From assembly GCF_022811925.1 (NCBI RefSeq), contig NZ_CP065511.1:448001-512000 (forward strand): DNA of 64,000 bases. The letters run 5' to 3'. This document shows positions 9,420 through 17,763 of the stretch, in pieces (position 1 is the first letter of the stretch; every line of letters starts with the position of its first letter). The position numbers and the translations under genes were made by a program. Source of the stretch: Cytobacillus oceanisediminis. Its GTDB lineage: Bacteria > Bacillota > Bacilli > Bacillales > Cytobacillaceae. Under the pieces are notes generated by a model, which saw nothing but the letters and a program-made list of their open reading frames with translations, had not been told where the DNA came from and made no database searches.

Positions 9420-10376
9420 ATGGATAATAAAAAGGAGGAGTTCGTTTTGGCAATTCAGCAAAAATGGCTGGTTTCGGTTCCTGCTGCGACCTTGTGGACA
9501 GCAAGCGATTCATCGAGAGAAATAGACCTTGAAGCCATCACCAATCCAGTTAATCTGGATTCCTGGCTTGAAAAGCTCACATATAAGCCCCGGCTGGAAC
9601 TTTGCGACGGGAATCTTGTTCAATCACAAGTTCTGTACGGAGAAGAAGTGATTGTGTTGGAGGAGAAGGATGGGTGGGTTCATGTTGTTGTCCCGAGTCA
9701 GCCTTCTTCAAAAGACGAAAGAGGATACCCTGGCTGGGTGCCGAAAGCCCAGCTGACTAAAAATGAAGATTGGAAGCTTGATAGAAGAAAGGCTGCGGTC
9801 ATTCAGAAGAAAAAGGCAACTCTCTATTCTAATGATAGAGAGCCTGAAATTGTTCTAAGTTATCAAACCATACTCCCAGTGTTAAAAGAAGAAGCTGAGT
9901 GGATCCAGGTGCAGACACCTGAGGGAGCAGGATATCTAAAACCTGAAGATGTGCAGGTGTATGAATCAATCGAGGCTATACGGAAAGGCAGCGGAAAAGA
10001 CATTAGCGATGCGGGGGAACAATTTATAGGCCTGCCATATCTATGGGGCGGCATGAGCAGCTTTGGATATGACTGCTCAGGCTTCAGCTATTCTATGTGC
10101 AAAGCAAATGGATTTATCATCCCCCGTGATGCCCATGATCAGGCGGAAGCAGGGAATCCGGTTGAACTTGACGCCATTGAACCCGGCGACTTATTATTTT
10201 TTGCTTATGAAGAAGGAAAAGGCAAACTCCATCATGTAGGCATTTATTATGGTGATGGAAAGCTGCTTCATTCTCCTAATACCGGTAAAACCATCGAAAT
10301 TATCGACTTGAAAGATACCATCTATGAAAAGGAATTATGTGCAGCTAGACGTTACTGGCAAGAGACGGGGGAATAA
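9420..10376 (+). CDS. ykfC: Gamma-D-glutamyl-L-diamino acid endopeptidase (NlpC/P60, YkfC-like)
   Basis: A 318-residue protein with an N-terminal SH3b-like half and a C-terminal NlpC/P60 domain. The catalytic Cys is in YDCSGFSY (about 218), the His in HHVGIYYG and the third polar residue follows in LLHSPN. There is no signal peptide, consistent with cytoplasmic cleavage of imported murein tripeptides. The first in-frame ATG at 9420 has a weak site; TTG at 9447 (MAIQQKWLVS) behind AAAAGGAGG is an alternative start and might be the real one. Confidence 0.9.
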   Translation: MDNKKEEFVLAIQQKWLVSVPAATLWTASDSSREIDLEAITNPVNLDSWLEKLTYKPRLELCDGNLVQSQVLYGEEVIVLEEKDGWVHVVVPSQPSSKDERGYPGWVPKAQLTKNEDWKLDRRKAAVIQKKKATLYSNDREPEIVLSYQTILPVLKEEAEWIQVQTPEGAGYLKPEDVQVYESIEAIRKGSGKDISDAGEQFIGLPYLWGGMSSFGYDCSGFSYSMCKANGFIIPRDAHDQAEAGNPVELDAIEPGDLLFFAYEEGKGKLHHVGIYYGDGKLLHSPNTGKTIEIIDLKDTIYEKELCAARRYWQETGE

Positions 10377-10378
10377 AT

Positions 10379-11389
10379 ATGTCAAAAGAAGCACTGTTAA
10401 AGGTCAATCATTTGAAAAAGCATTTTTCAATGGGGAAAGGACAGACTCTGAAGGCCGTTGATGATGTCTCCTTTCATATCAAACAAGGAGAAACCTTCGG
10501 GATTGTCGGCGAATCCGGCTGCGGAAAGTCAACCGCAGGGCGTACGATTATTGGTTTATATAACCGTACAGAAGGCGAAGTCCTTTATGACGGAAAAAAT
10601 GTCCATACCATGACTGGAAAAGAAAGATTTGCTTTTCACAGGAAGATGCAGATGATCTTTCAGGATCCATATGCTTCGTTGAATCCGCGGTCAACTGTCC
10701 AGGAGATTATTTCGGAGCCCATGGAAGTGCATGGGTTATATCCGAACAAAAAGGAACGGCTTGAGCGGGTCTATCAGCTTTTAGAGGATGTTGGTCTTAA
10801 CCGCGATCATGCCAACCGCTATCCGCATGAATTCAGCGGCGGACAAAGGCAAAGAATTGGGATTGCCCGTGCTTTAGCGCTCGATCCAGAATTCATTATT
10901 GCTGATGAGCCGATCTCCGCACTGGATGTATCGGTACAAGCCCAGGTAGTCAACCTGCTTAAGGGGCTCCAAAAGAAAAAAGGCCTGACCTACTTATTTA
11001 TTGCCCATGATCTCTCGATGGTTAAACATATCAGCGACAGAATTGGCGTTATGTATTTGGGGAATTTAGTGGAATTAACCACAAGCGAAAACTTATATAA
11101 GAATCCGCTTCACCCTTATACACAGGCCTTGCTGTCTGCGATTCCCATCCCTGACCCTGATGTCGAGGATCACCGGGAAAGAATCATTTTGGAAGGGGAA
11201 CTCCCGAGTCCAATGAATCCGCCAAGCGGCTGTGTATTCCGGACGCGCTGTCCATATGCGATGGAGGCTTGTGCTTCCATGAAGCCTGAGTGGCAGGAGA
11301 TTGAGAAGGATCACTTTGTGGCCTGCCATTTATATAATGAAAAGGTAACGGGCGACCATAACCGGCCGCAAGTAGCCGCTGCGAAATAA
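10379..11389 (+). CDS. ykfD: Peptide ABC transporter ATPase (YkfD/DppF-like)
   Basis: A 336-residue ABC ATPase with Walker A GESGCGKS at 44-51, signature FSGGQRQR, Walker B FIIADEPISALD and the oligopeptide C-terminal extension with CVFRTRCPYAMEAC cysteines. It is the second ATPase needed for the DppBC pore, placed at the end of the operon as in B. subtilis ykfD. It is separated from its neighbours by 2 bp and 1 bp. Confidence 0.93.
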   Translation: MSKEALLKVNHLKKHFSMGKGQTLKAVDDVSFHIKQGETFGIVGESGCGKSTAGRTIIGLYNRTEGEVLYDGKNVHTMTGKERFAFHRKMQMIFQDPYASLNPRSTVQEIISEPMEVHGLYPNKKERLERVYQLLEDVGLNRDHANRYPHEFSGGQRQRIGIARALALDPEFIIADEPISALDVSVQAQVVNLLKGLQKKKGLTYLFIAHDLSMVKHISDRIGVMYLGNLVELTTSENLYKNPLHPYTQALLSAIPIPDPDVEDHRERIILEGELPSPMNPPSGCVFRTRCPYAMEACASMKPEWQEIEKDHFVACHLYNEKVTGDHNRPQVAAAK

Positions 11390-11390
11390 A

Positions 11391-12176
11391 ATGAACTTTA
11401 ATACTCTCAAAGCAGAAATTCTTGATTTGGCCAGCTGCTGTGAAGGACGTGTGGCCGTATACATCCATACAGAGGATGGTGTAATCGAAACAAATGCCGA
11501 TGACGGTTTTTCTTCCGCAAGCTTAATTAAGGTTCCTATTTTACTCGCAGGGCTTTCACAGGCGGAGAAAGGGCTGCTTCAGCTTGATGAAGCAGCGGAA
11601 GTGAAGGATGCTGCCCGGGTTGGCGGAGCCGGGGTATTGCAGGCTATGTCCAAGAGTCTGAAGATGAAGTTCATAGACTTAATGACGCTCATGATCATTG
11701 TATCTGATAATACAGCGACTAATCTCATCATTGAGAGGCTGGGAATAGAGAAAATCAATCAGCTAATCAAAGGTTTGGGGTATAATTGCACAGAATTAAA
11801 CAGGAAGATGATGGACTTTGAGGCATTGAAAAACGGCATGGACAACACCACGACTGCCAGGGATATGGTGTATGGCATAAAGGCGTTGGCAGAGCAGTCG
11901 CTTTTATCCGGGAAATATACACAAAAAGCACTGGATATATTGGAAAAACAGCAGTATAAAAACAAACTTGCAAACACAATGGATACGGAAAAAGTCAAGG
12001 TTGCCAGCAAAACAGGTGAACTTCCCGGAATAGAGCATGATTGCGCCATATTTACCCATAAAGGAAACACAGTTTACGCTGCTGTACTTGTGGACCAGCT
12101 TCAAAGTCAGGCAGCCGGCGGAGAAGTACTGTCCGCAATCGGCAGTCGCATTAATCAATATATAACTAATAAATAA
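11391..12176 (+). CDS. Class A beta-lactamase-like serine hydrolase
   Basis: A 261-residue protein with the penicilloyl-serine transferase motifs in order: SLIK at 44-47 (SxxK), SDN near 105 and KTG near 206. It has no signal peptide, so it is probably cytoplasmic, unlike secreted beta-lactamases. It starts one base after the ykfD stop and ends in the operon terminator. A role in hydrolysing imported murein peptides is inferred from context. An omega-loop Glu is not obvious, so beta-lactam hydrolysis should not be assumed. Confidence 0.82.
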   Translation: MNFNTLKAEILDLASCCEGRVAVYIHTEDGVIETNADDGFSSASLIKVPILLAGLSQAEKGLLQLDEAAEVKDAARVGGAGVLQAMSKSLKMKFIDLMTLMIIVSDNTATNLIIERLGIEKINQLIKGLGYNCTELNRKMMDFEALKNGMDNTTTARDMVYGIKALAEQSLLSGKYTQKALDILEKQQYKNKLANTMDTEKVKVASKTGELPGIEHDCAIFTHKGNTVYAAVLVDQLQSQAAGGEVLSAIGSRINQYITNK

Positions 12177-12206
12177 GGAACCGTTTACTCAGAACGGTTC
12201 CTTATT
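12175..12206 (+). terminator. Terminator of the dpp-ykf operon
   Basis: AAGGAACCGTT and AACGGTTCCTT form a perfect 11-bp stem with a 7-base loop. The left arm begins inside the stop codon. The 3' flank is AT-rich rather than pure T. Confidence 0.85.
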
Positions 12207-12251
12207 TATTTATGCAGTTTTTGCTTTTCAGGCAGATCACCGATTTACTCG

Positions 12252-12290
12252 CTTAGTTGATTGGAGCGGAAGACGGAAGATCCTCGAAAA
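12252..12290. repeat. Remnant of a dispersed Bacillaceae intergenic repeat
   Basis: AGTTGATTGGAGCGGAAGAC followed by GGAAGATCCTCG resembles the left end of a GATTGGAGCGGAAGGCG-type element I recall from intergenic DNA of many Bacillus genomes. The rest of the element is missing. The identification is from memory and needs a search. Confidence 0.4.
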
Positions 12291-12322
12291 TAATTAATGC
12301 GCAAGGCGCTGCGCTTTCAAAA

Positions 12323-13048
12323 TTATTTATGATGAAAAGGGCATTTCCCTTCGATTGGTTTAATGTCATCACCGATAAAGTATTGTTTCCACTCACGGTG
12401 TTCGGGATCGCCATAGTGGCTGATGTTTGGATGGGTAGGGAGGCCATCCCATTTTTCAACCCGTTCCCTTACTTTTTCTCTGGACATGATGCCGCCTTTA
12501 GAGGTGCCTTCAAGGCCTTCAAAAATGCGGCGCGGCTGGAAACCGAGCACAAGGCTGCTGCCTAGATCCCTCGTCTTTCTCTGCTTGTAGGCAGGCGCAT
12601 TTCCAAACACAAAGAATGGCTCCTCAGCAAAAGAAAATGCCCATAAATGATGGTCAGGATCTGTCGGATAATCCTTCGGCCAAGGCTTTGTATCAACCTT
12701 ATGCAAATACTGAAGGATATTCCAGAAATAATCTCTGTAATGTTCAAGCGGTTTTTCATCTTTTTCCGGCTCTACAAATACAAACAGGCCATGGCGAATC
12801 AGTTTTGGTGCGTCAAAAAGCTCGATAAATGATTCGAGGGCTTCCGGCAGGTTAGACCAGTCCTCCTGTGTAATATAGGCATATCTCAATTCGCCGCGCA
12901 TTTCAGCAGTCATTCCAAAATAGCACGGGAAGGTTTTATCTGTAACCGTATCATGAAATGTTTTATATTCTTGAATAACCCACTCAGGCACAATTTCGGG
13001 GTTAGTCATATCTTCTTTTGTTAAAAGAAACTTACTGGCAGTTTTCAT
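12323..13048 (-). CDS. YqcI/YcgG family protein
   Basis: A 241-residue protein recognised as YqcI/YcgG by its layout: FPCYFGM near the N terminus, WAFSFAEEPFFVFGNAP in the middle, FQPRRIFEGLEG, and a C-terminal CPFHHK tail with cysteine and two histidines. The cysteine/histidine content suggests metal or haem binding, as proposed for relatives, but no reaction is assigned. An AGGTG site precedes the ATG. It is a monocistronic minus-strand gene. Confidence 0.82.
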   Translation of the reverse strand: MKTASKFLLTKEDMTNPEIVPEWVIQEYKTFHDTVTDKTFPCYFGMTAEMRGELRYAYITQEDWSNLPEALESFIELFDAPKLIRHGLFVFVEPEKDEKPLEHYRDYFWNILQYLHKVDTKPWPKDYPTDPDHHLWAFSFAEEPFFVFGNAPAYKQRKTRDLGSSLVLGFQPRRIFEGLEGTSKGGIMSREKVRERVEKWDGLPTHPNISHYGDPEHREWKQYFIGDDIKPIEGKCPFHHK

Positions 13049-13130
13049 TTTTTCACCTCAGAATGATTTACTTATGAAATATGTACCCCTTAAAAAGTCC
13101 TTTGAAACTAGCTGGATGGAAAAGGAAAAG

Positions 13131-13154
13131 AAAAAGACAGCCATGGTGGCTGCC
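13131..13154 (-). terminator. Terminator of the DUF4395 gene
   Basis: On the minus strand, GGCAGCC and GGCTGTC form a stem with a 5-base loop and run into a T tract directly after the stop codon. Confidence 0.8.
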
Positions 13155-13586
13155 TTAAGCTTTTTCTAACGATTTTCGGTATTTATATTGATTGAGCTGA
13201 AAGCGGATAAAACAGCCTATACAAAATCCCAGAATGGCAACAAATGCTGATAGAGCTACCATAGCTGTAAAAACATACCCTGCAGCTGTCCAGCCCAGAA
13301 GAAAGCTGATTTGGCCCAGCGCCAGGCAGGCAACGGCAATCACTTGATTAAATTGCTGCTGCTCCCAGTCTTCGGGAATGTAATCAGCAGGTTTTTTTCT
13401 TAGAAAATGTTTTGCTGTACGCATAATGGGATTGTAGCCGAACAATAGGCCCATTATACCTGCAAGCAGGGGGATGGCGAGAATCCATGCTTCTCCGGTA
13501 AGCCACGAAGCTAAAACACTTAATACGATCGACCATTGATTGGTTCTTACGAGCGGACGGGGAATAGAACCCGGTGTATTTGCCAT
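13155..13586 (-). CDS. DUF4395 family membrane protein
   Basis: A 143-residue protein with four hydrophobic segments (about 17-50 as a pair, 78-98, 103-125). It opens with IPRPLVRTNQW and has FGYNPIMR between helices two and three, the DUF4395 pattern. The function is unknown; relatives occur beside thioredoxin-like or sulfur-transfer genes, which are absent here. It is a single gene with its own terminator. Confidence 0.8.
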   Translation of the reverse strand: MANTPGSIPRPLVRTNQWSIVLSVLASWLTGEAWILAIPLLAGIMGLLFGYNPIMRTAKHFLRKKPADYIPEDWEQQQFNQVIAVACLALGQISFLLGWTAAGYVFTAMVALSAFVAILGFCIGCFIRFQLNQYKYRKSLEKA

Positions 13587-13667
13587 TTATTTTCCGACCT
13601 TTCTCATTGGTTTTATGGGTATTATTAGTTTACTTAAATTGCAGGTTTTTGTGAAGAGAAAAAGCCT

Positions 13668-13704
13668 GGAAAAATAAAAAGCACGCCCACTAGGACGTGC
13701 TTCC
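13668..13704 (-). terminator. Terminator of the MscS-related gene
   Basis: GAAGCACGTCC and GGGCGTGCTTT flank a short loop and are followed on the minus strand by an AT-rich, T-rich tail. Confidence 0.85.
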
Positions 13705-13708
13705 AATA

Positions 13709-15403
13709 TTATTTCAACGGCCCATTGTTTTCATCCATCCGGTTATTGCGCGGATTTAACGGGTCGTTTGCCGGATTCATAGATGGATCTGAACTTGTTG
13801 GATTAATCGGTTTATCAGCACTGCTAGGGGCATTGCCTGGTTTCATCTCCGGCATAGCCTTTTTCATCACTGCTTTCGTATCGGCATCTTTATTAATGGT
13901 TGTTTCTTCAAATTTACGATCAAGCTTTTGAAGATACTTGGCAGCAAAGGCTTTCCCTCCCAGACCAAATGATAAGCCGAATGCCAGTGAAAGTGCACCA
14001 AGCGTTAGAATGAACGCAGCATTGACAATAGAAGCGGCAAGACCAAGCTGATCAAGAGCCATAAAGATTGAAATTGCGATAATGGCTGCCTGAGCGACAT
14101 TGGCAAGGAATTTATAATGCGGTCCTTGAAGAATCGTGCTCAGCAATTTCTTAACCAGACTGCCCAGCCACAAACCTACGCCAAGAATGACAAGAGCTGC
14201 AATTACATGAGGCAGGTAGGCAATTACACCTGTCGCCAATGTTACCAGGAAGTCAAGGCCAAGGATATTAAGAGCCTGCACCACAAACAACAGGACAATA
14301 ATCACTTCTGCAATATAGCCAATTACCTGGGAGAAGCTTAAACCATTGCCTGCTGCAGCAGACTTGTTTAATCCCATACCGGAGAAGTAAGAATTCAATC
14401 CGATGCGTTCAAGTAAACTGGAGACGAATTTGCGGACCCATTTTCCGAGCCAAACACCAATCAGCACGAAGAATATAGCTACAGCAATATTCGGCAGCAT
14501 CGTCAGGACATCATTCAGCATGGCAATGGCAGGTCCGGAAATGCCTTCAATATCCAATCTCTCGAGAGCGGCAATGACTGTTGGGATTAGAATAAGAACA
14601 AACACAAATGTGCCAATTACAGATGCCAGGCTTGTCCCTTCAAACAATCGGTTTAAGCCAAGTCTTGCGGTCAGTTTTTCACTTCCAATTGTCTGCAGGA
14701 AATTCGTTACAATATCGCGCACGATTTTCGCAACAAACCAGCCGACAAATAAAATCAGGGCTGCTGCGAGAAGCTTAGGCAAAAAGGCCAGAATGCTTTC
14801 AAGCATGCCGGTGAACGGTCCGGCGATTCCATTCAGGTTTAGAGCTCCCAATACAGCCGGCAGGAATACCAGCAATGTCAGGTAGAAAACAATTTTAGCT
14901 ACGTTATCAATAACATTGACAGGCTGCTCTTTATTGTCTGTTAAATTCCATTTGCTCAGCTTTTCATGTACTTTGAGCGTTCTGCCGCTCTTTCTGATCA
15001 GCAGGCTGAGTCCAGTGGCGATAAGCCATGCGAATAATAGAATTAGAGCTGCTTTCAAAATGCTCGGCACTGCTGCCATTATGGAGGAGAACATGCCCAC
15101 AAGCGGTGCAGCGATAATATCGAGGTCCAATATATTGAAGAACAAGATAAACACGAACACTAACAGGAGATAGTAAATAATCTTGCTGATTATCTTCTCA
15201 GATGAATATTTTCTATTTGCTTTATCAGGGAACACTCTGTCATCAAGGCTGGTTTTACGCAGACCTTTTAAAAGGGCTTTTTCGATTGCTTTTGCAATAA
15301 TCCAGCCAACTAATAATACTAATAGTGCTAATAATAAATCAGGCAGTTTGGCCAAAAGGTAATCAAATCCGCCCCAGTACCGATTATTGTCCAATATTGT
15401 CAC
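13709..15403 (-). CDS. MscS-related membrane protein with five conserved-TM-helix modules
   Basis: A 564-residue membrane protein of the conserved TM helix family (CmpX-like, related to small mechanosensitive channels). A module of the form LPxxxxALxxLxxGWxxAK recurs five times, at roughly residues 17, 110, 205, 298 and 393, each followed by a basic amphipathic stretch and a second hydrophobic segment. The C terminus (from about 500) is polar, rich in Lys, Pro, Asn and Asp. No MscS beta domain is visible, so channel function is uncertain. A GGAGT site precedes the ATG. Confidence 0.83.
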   Translation of the reverse strand: MTILDNNRYWGGFDYLLAKLPDLLLALLVLLVGWIIAKAIEKALLKGLRKTSLDDRVFPDKANRKYSSEKIISKIIYYLLLVFVFILFFNILDLDIIAAPLVGMFSSIMAAVPSILKAALILLFAWLIATGLSLLIRKSGRTLKVHEKLSKWNLTDNKEQPVNVIDNVAKIVFYLTLLVFLPAVLGALNLNGIAGPFTGMLESILAFLPKLLAAALILFVGWFVAKIVRDIVTNFLQTIGSEKLTARLGLNRLFEGTSLASVIGTFVFVLILIPTVIAALERLDIEGISGPAIAMLNDVLTMLPNIAVAIFFVLIGVWLGKWVRKFVSSLLERIGLNSYFSGMGLNKSAAAGNGLSFSQVIGYIAEVIIVLLFVVQALNILGLDFLVTLATGVIAYLPHVIAALVILGVGLWLGSLVKKLLSTILQGPHYKFLANVAQAAIIAISIFMALDQLGLAASIVNAAFILTLGALSLAFGLSFGLGGKAFAAKYLQKLDRKFEETTINKDADTKAVMKKAMPEMKPGNAPSSADKPINPTSSDPSMNPANDPLNPRNNRMDENNGPLK

Positions 15404-15519
15404 TCCTTAAAAAAATTTGTAGAATTGCATACTTTCATATACCCACTGCTTTTAGGAGTAAACAGTCCTCTTTAAATAGTCCGTTATGAAGGAGAATATC
15501 GTAAAGAACCCTGCGCTAA
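15404..15519. other. Upstream region of the MscS-related gene
   Basis: An AT-rich 116 bp between the gene start and the repeat array. It must hold the minus-strand promoter, but I see no convincing -35/-10 pair. Confidence 0.4.
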
Positions 15520-16039
15520 TTCGGACAGTAGGAGATGAATTCTGGTCAAGTGAGTCCGAACATGGTAAAACTTCGGACAGTAGGAGGTGAATTCTAGTCA
15601 AGAGAGTCCGAACCCGGTGCAACTTCGGACAGGAGAAGAAGAAATCCGCAGGAGAGAGTCCGAACATGGTAAAACTTCGGACAGTAGGAGGTGAATTCTG
15701 GTCAAGAGAGTCCGAACCCGGTGCAACTTCGGACAGGAGAAGAAGAAATCCGCAGGAGAGAGTCCGAACATGGTAAAACTTCGGACAGTAGGAGATGAAT
15801 TCTGGTCAAGAGAGTCCGAACCCGGTGCAACTTCGGACAGGAGAAGAAGAAATCCGCAGGAGAGAGTCCGAACATGGTAAAACTTCGGACAGTAGGAGGT
15901 AAATTCTGGTCAAATGAGTCCGAACCCGGTGCAACTTCGGACAGGAGAAGAAGAAATCCGCAGGAGAGAGTCCGAACATGGTAAAACTTCGGACAGTAGG
16001 AGGTGAATTCTGGTCAAATGAGTCCGAACCCATGCAACA
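15520..16039. repeat. Tandem array of ten 52-bp units (104-bp AB dimers)
   Basis: Units begin with TTCGGAC at 15520, 15572, 15624, 15676, 15728, 15780, 15832, 15884, 15936 and 15988, exactly 52 bp apart. There are two unit types in the order A A B A B A B A B A, so the main period is 104 bp. A carries CAGTAGGAGGTGAATTCTGG, B carries CAGGAGAAGAAGAAATCCGC. Each unit has TTCGGAC and a matching GTCCGAA, so consecutive units form hairpins with 11-base loops. Copies differ by only a few bases. Open frames across it are by-products of the repetition. Confidence 0.97.
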
Positions 16040-16044
16040 GCCTT

Positions 16045-16081
16045 TAAAGAAAAAAGACTTTGGAGTGGATCTCCAAAGTCT
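16045..16081 (-). terminator. Terminator of the EamA transporter gene
   Basis: AGACTTTGGAG and CTCCAAAGTCT form a perfect 11-bp stem with a 5-base loop; the minus-strand continuation is a T run. It separates the transporter from the repeat array. Confidence 0.92.
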
Positions 16082-16111
16082 CCTGAAGATAATTTTTGCC
16101 GTAAAAACTCA

Positions 16112-17005
16112 TTACGTGCTAAAACGATTCTTTGCTGCTTTTTTAAATGAGAATTGCGGAATGCTGATTCCAATCAGGATCAGCACAATTCCGAAAGTCT
16201 GTGCTACTGAAATTCTTTCGCCAAGAATCAGCATGGCAGCAGCGACAGCAGCCGGGAGTTCGGCAGAACCTACAATTGTGGCAAGCCCTGAATCTAAATG
16301 GGGTGAACCGATTGCAAAGAATACAATTGGGAAAATGGCGCCGAACAATGCCATCAGCAGCCCGAATTTCCATAGTCCTTCAAGCTGAATGCCGCCGCTT
16401 ATTAAGACGGGGCCTGAAACAGCTGCAACCAAAAGAAGTCCGCCAAATGTGATGAAGATGCTCCTCTGGATGGTTGGAATTCCTTTACCTGCCTTGCCGC
16501 TCGCAAAAATGAATACGGCAAATGTAACCGCTGATAATAAGCCATAGATCAGTCCATCAGCTTGAATAGGGTGTGACCCGGAATTCATCAGGTTGCTAGC
16601 AAATACAGTTCCTATAATAAGCAAGATCGAAGAAATGATTTTTGTTTTGCTGGGCATCTTTCTTTCATATAGGGCTTCTAAAAGAATCCCTATCCAGGTG
16701 AACTGAAATAAGAGAACAACAGCGATGGAGGCCGGATTCCGGCCGAGGCTCATTCCATAAAGAATGCCTGTTAAACTTAGGGAGGCACCGGTCAATAACA
16801 AAGCTGCTGTTTGTTTAAGGGTGATTTTCGTTCTTTTGATAAATGGGAAAGAAAGCAACAACAAAAGGAGCCCAAATAAATATTGGCTTCCGGTCAATTC
16901 AGGAACAGAGTGGCCGGCCAGGAGTCCGAGCTTTACAATGGATGCCAGAATGCCATAACTGCATGCACCAAGAAAAATAAATAAAGAATATTTTAAGTTT
17001 GCCAT
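16112..17005 (-). CDS. EamA/DMT-family transporter
   Basis: A 297-residue membrane protein with about ten hydrophobic helices in two EamA halves (about 1-140 and 150-290), typical of drug/metabolite exporters such as RhaT/YdcZ relatives. The ATG at 17005 is chosen because AAAGGAG lies 8 bases upstream; the frame extends 16 codons further without a ribosome site. The substrate cannot be told from sequence. Confidence 0.87.
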   Translation of the reverse strand: MANLKYSLFIFLGACSYGILASIVKLGLLAGHSVPELTGSQYLFGLLLLLLSFPFIKRTKITLKQTAALLLTGASLSLTGILYGMSLGRNPASIAVVLLFQFTWIGILLEALYERKMPSKTKIISSILLIIGTVFASNLMNSGSHPIQADGLIYGLLSAVTFAVFIFASGKAGKGIPTIQRSIFITFGGLLLVAAVSGPVLISGGIQLEGLWKFGLLMALFGAIFPIVFFAIGSPHLDSGLATIVGSAELPAAVAAAMLILGERISVAQTFGIVLILIGISIPQFSFKKAAKNRFST

Positions 17006-17103
17006 TATGGATACTCCTTTCTGAAGGTGAAATGAGGCAATCAGGTCAATCATAACATCTCAGTGAGCCTATAGGGGAAAGATTTTTTTCTGCACAAAAA
17101 TAA

Positions 17104-17131
17104 GAGCCAGTGATTTTTCTCACTGACTCTT
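17104..17131 (-). terminator. Terminator of the dps gene
   Basis: AGTCAGTGA and TCACTGGCT stem with a 6-base AT loop, followed on the minus strand by a TTATTTTTG tail. Confidence 0.8.
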
Positions 17132-17144
17132 TCATTATTATCGA

Positions 17145-17582
17145 TTATTCTCCTAAGTAGGCATTTAACATCCAAATATGAGTATCCAATTTTTCCATAA
17201 GACCGATGGCGAAGTCGCCTGTCACTTGATCTTCCTGCTCCTCAGCAAGCTGGGCTAAAGAAATTAATTGTTCTTTAATATGTCTATAATCGGAAGCAAG
17301 AGCGGCAACCATGTCTTCTGCTTTCTTTTCCCCATTAGACTCTTCAAGAGTAGTAATACTTAGGAATTCCTTAAATGTTGCTGCCGGTGAACCGCCGATT
17401 GCAAGCAGGCGTTCCGCTCCCTCATCTACAACTTCCGCTGCTTCATTATATAATTCTTCGAACTTTTCATGAAGGGTAAAGAAGAGCGGGCCTTTTACAA
17501 ACCAGTGGTAGCGGTGCAATTTAGTATAAAGAACACTCCAGTTTGCAATTTGTACATTTAATGCTGCATGTAATTTTTCCAT
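17145..17582 (-). CDS. Dps/MrgA-type DNA-protecting ferritin
   Basis: A 145-residue Dps family protein: a dodecameric ferritin-like shell that oxidises Fe(II) with peroxide and protects DNA. The ferroxidase ligand signature is visible as LHRYHWFVKGPLFFTLHEKFEELY (in part at 23-46), with the conserved His, Asp-equivalent and Glu residues. The ATG follows AGGGGG. A perfect PerR box and a sigma-A promoter lie upstream, so it is most like B. subtilis mrgA in regulation. Called dps rather than mrgA because both names are used for close relatives. Confidence 0.93.
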   Translation of the reverse strand: MEKLHAALNVQIANWSVLYTKLHRYHWFVKGPLFFTLHEKFEELYNEAAEVVDEGAERLLAIGGSPAATFKEFLSITTLEESNGEKKAEDMVAALASDYRHIKEQLISLAQLAEEQEDQVTGDFAIGLMEKLDTHIWMLNAYLGE

Positions 17583-17614
17583 TTTTATATTCCCCCTAAG
17601 TTATTTATATATTT

Positions 17615-17642
17615 ATTATAACAAATATTAAATTATAATCAA
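17615..17642 (-). promoter_or_regulatory. Promoter of dps
   Basis: On the minus strand TTGATT (17637-17642), a 16-bp spacer and TATAAT (17615-17620). Transcription would start near 17608. Confidence 0.75.
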
Positions 17643-17649
17643 TACTTAT

Positions 17650-17664
17650 TTATAATAATTATAA
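17650..17664. promoter_or_regulatory. PerR box, perfect consensus match
   Basis: TTATAATAATTATAA equals the PerR consensus TTATAATNATTATAA in all defined positions. It sits 7 bp upstream of the dps -35. Fur boxes differ (TGATAAT half-sites), so PerR is favoured. Confidence 0.9.
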
Positions 17665-17763
17665 ATATATAAATTCGAAATCCGCAGTATAACCCTGGCT
17701 GATTATGGTAAAGTGATATAGTACCGCTTAATGGCAAGACATAAAGGTTAGTGAGGATTTTTA

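Noticed and set aside
11391..12176. Antibiotic-resistance beta-lactamase
   Set aside because: Motifs alone fit many serine hydrolases; no signal peptide, and the operon context points to cell-wall peptide recycling.
12257..12828. Plus-strand frames opposite the YqcI/YcgG gene
   Set aside because: Shadows of a well-supported minus-strand coding region.
14403..14885. Antisense open frame of 160 codons inside the MscS-related gene
   Set aside because: Shadow of a repetitive coding region on the other strand; no start signal.
15520..16039. CRISPR array
   Set aside because: The palindromic repeats have no unique spacers; the intervening DNA repeats too, and no cas genes are present.
15452..16388. 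Several open frames of 70-136 codons across the 52-bp repeats
   Set aside because: They are by-products of the repeat period, have repeated peptide content, and lack ribosome sites.
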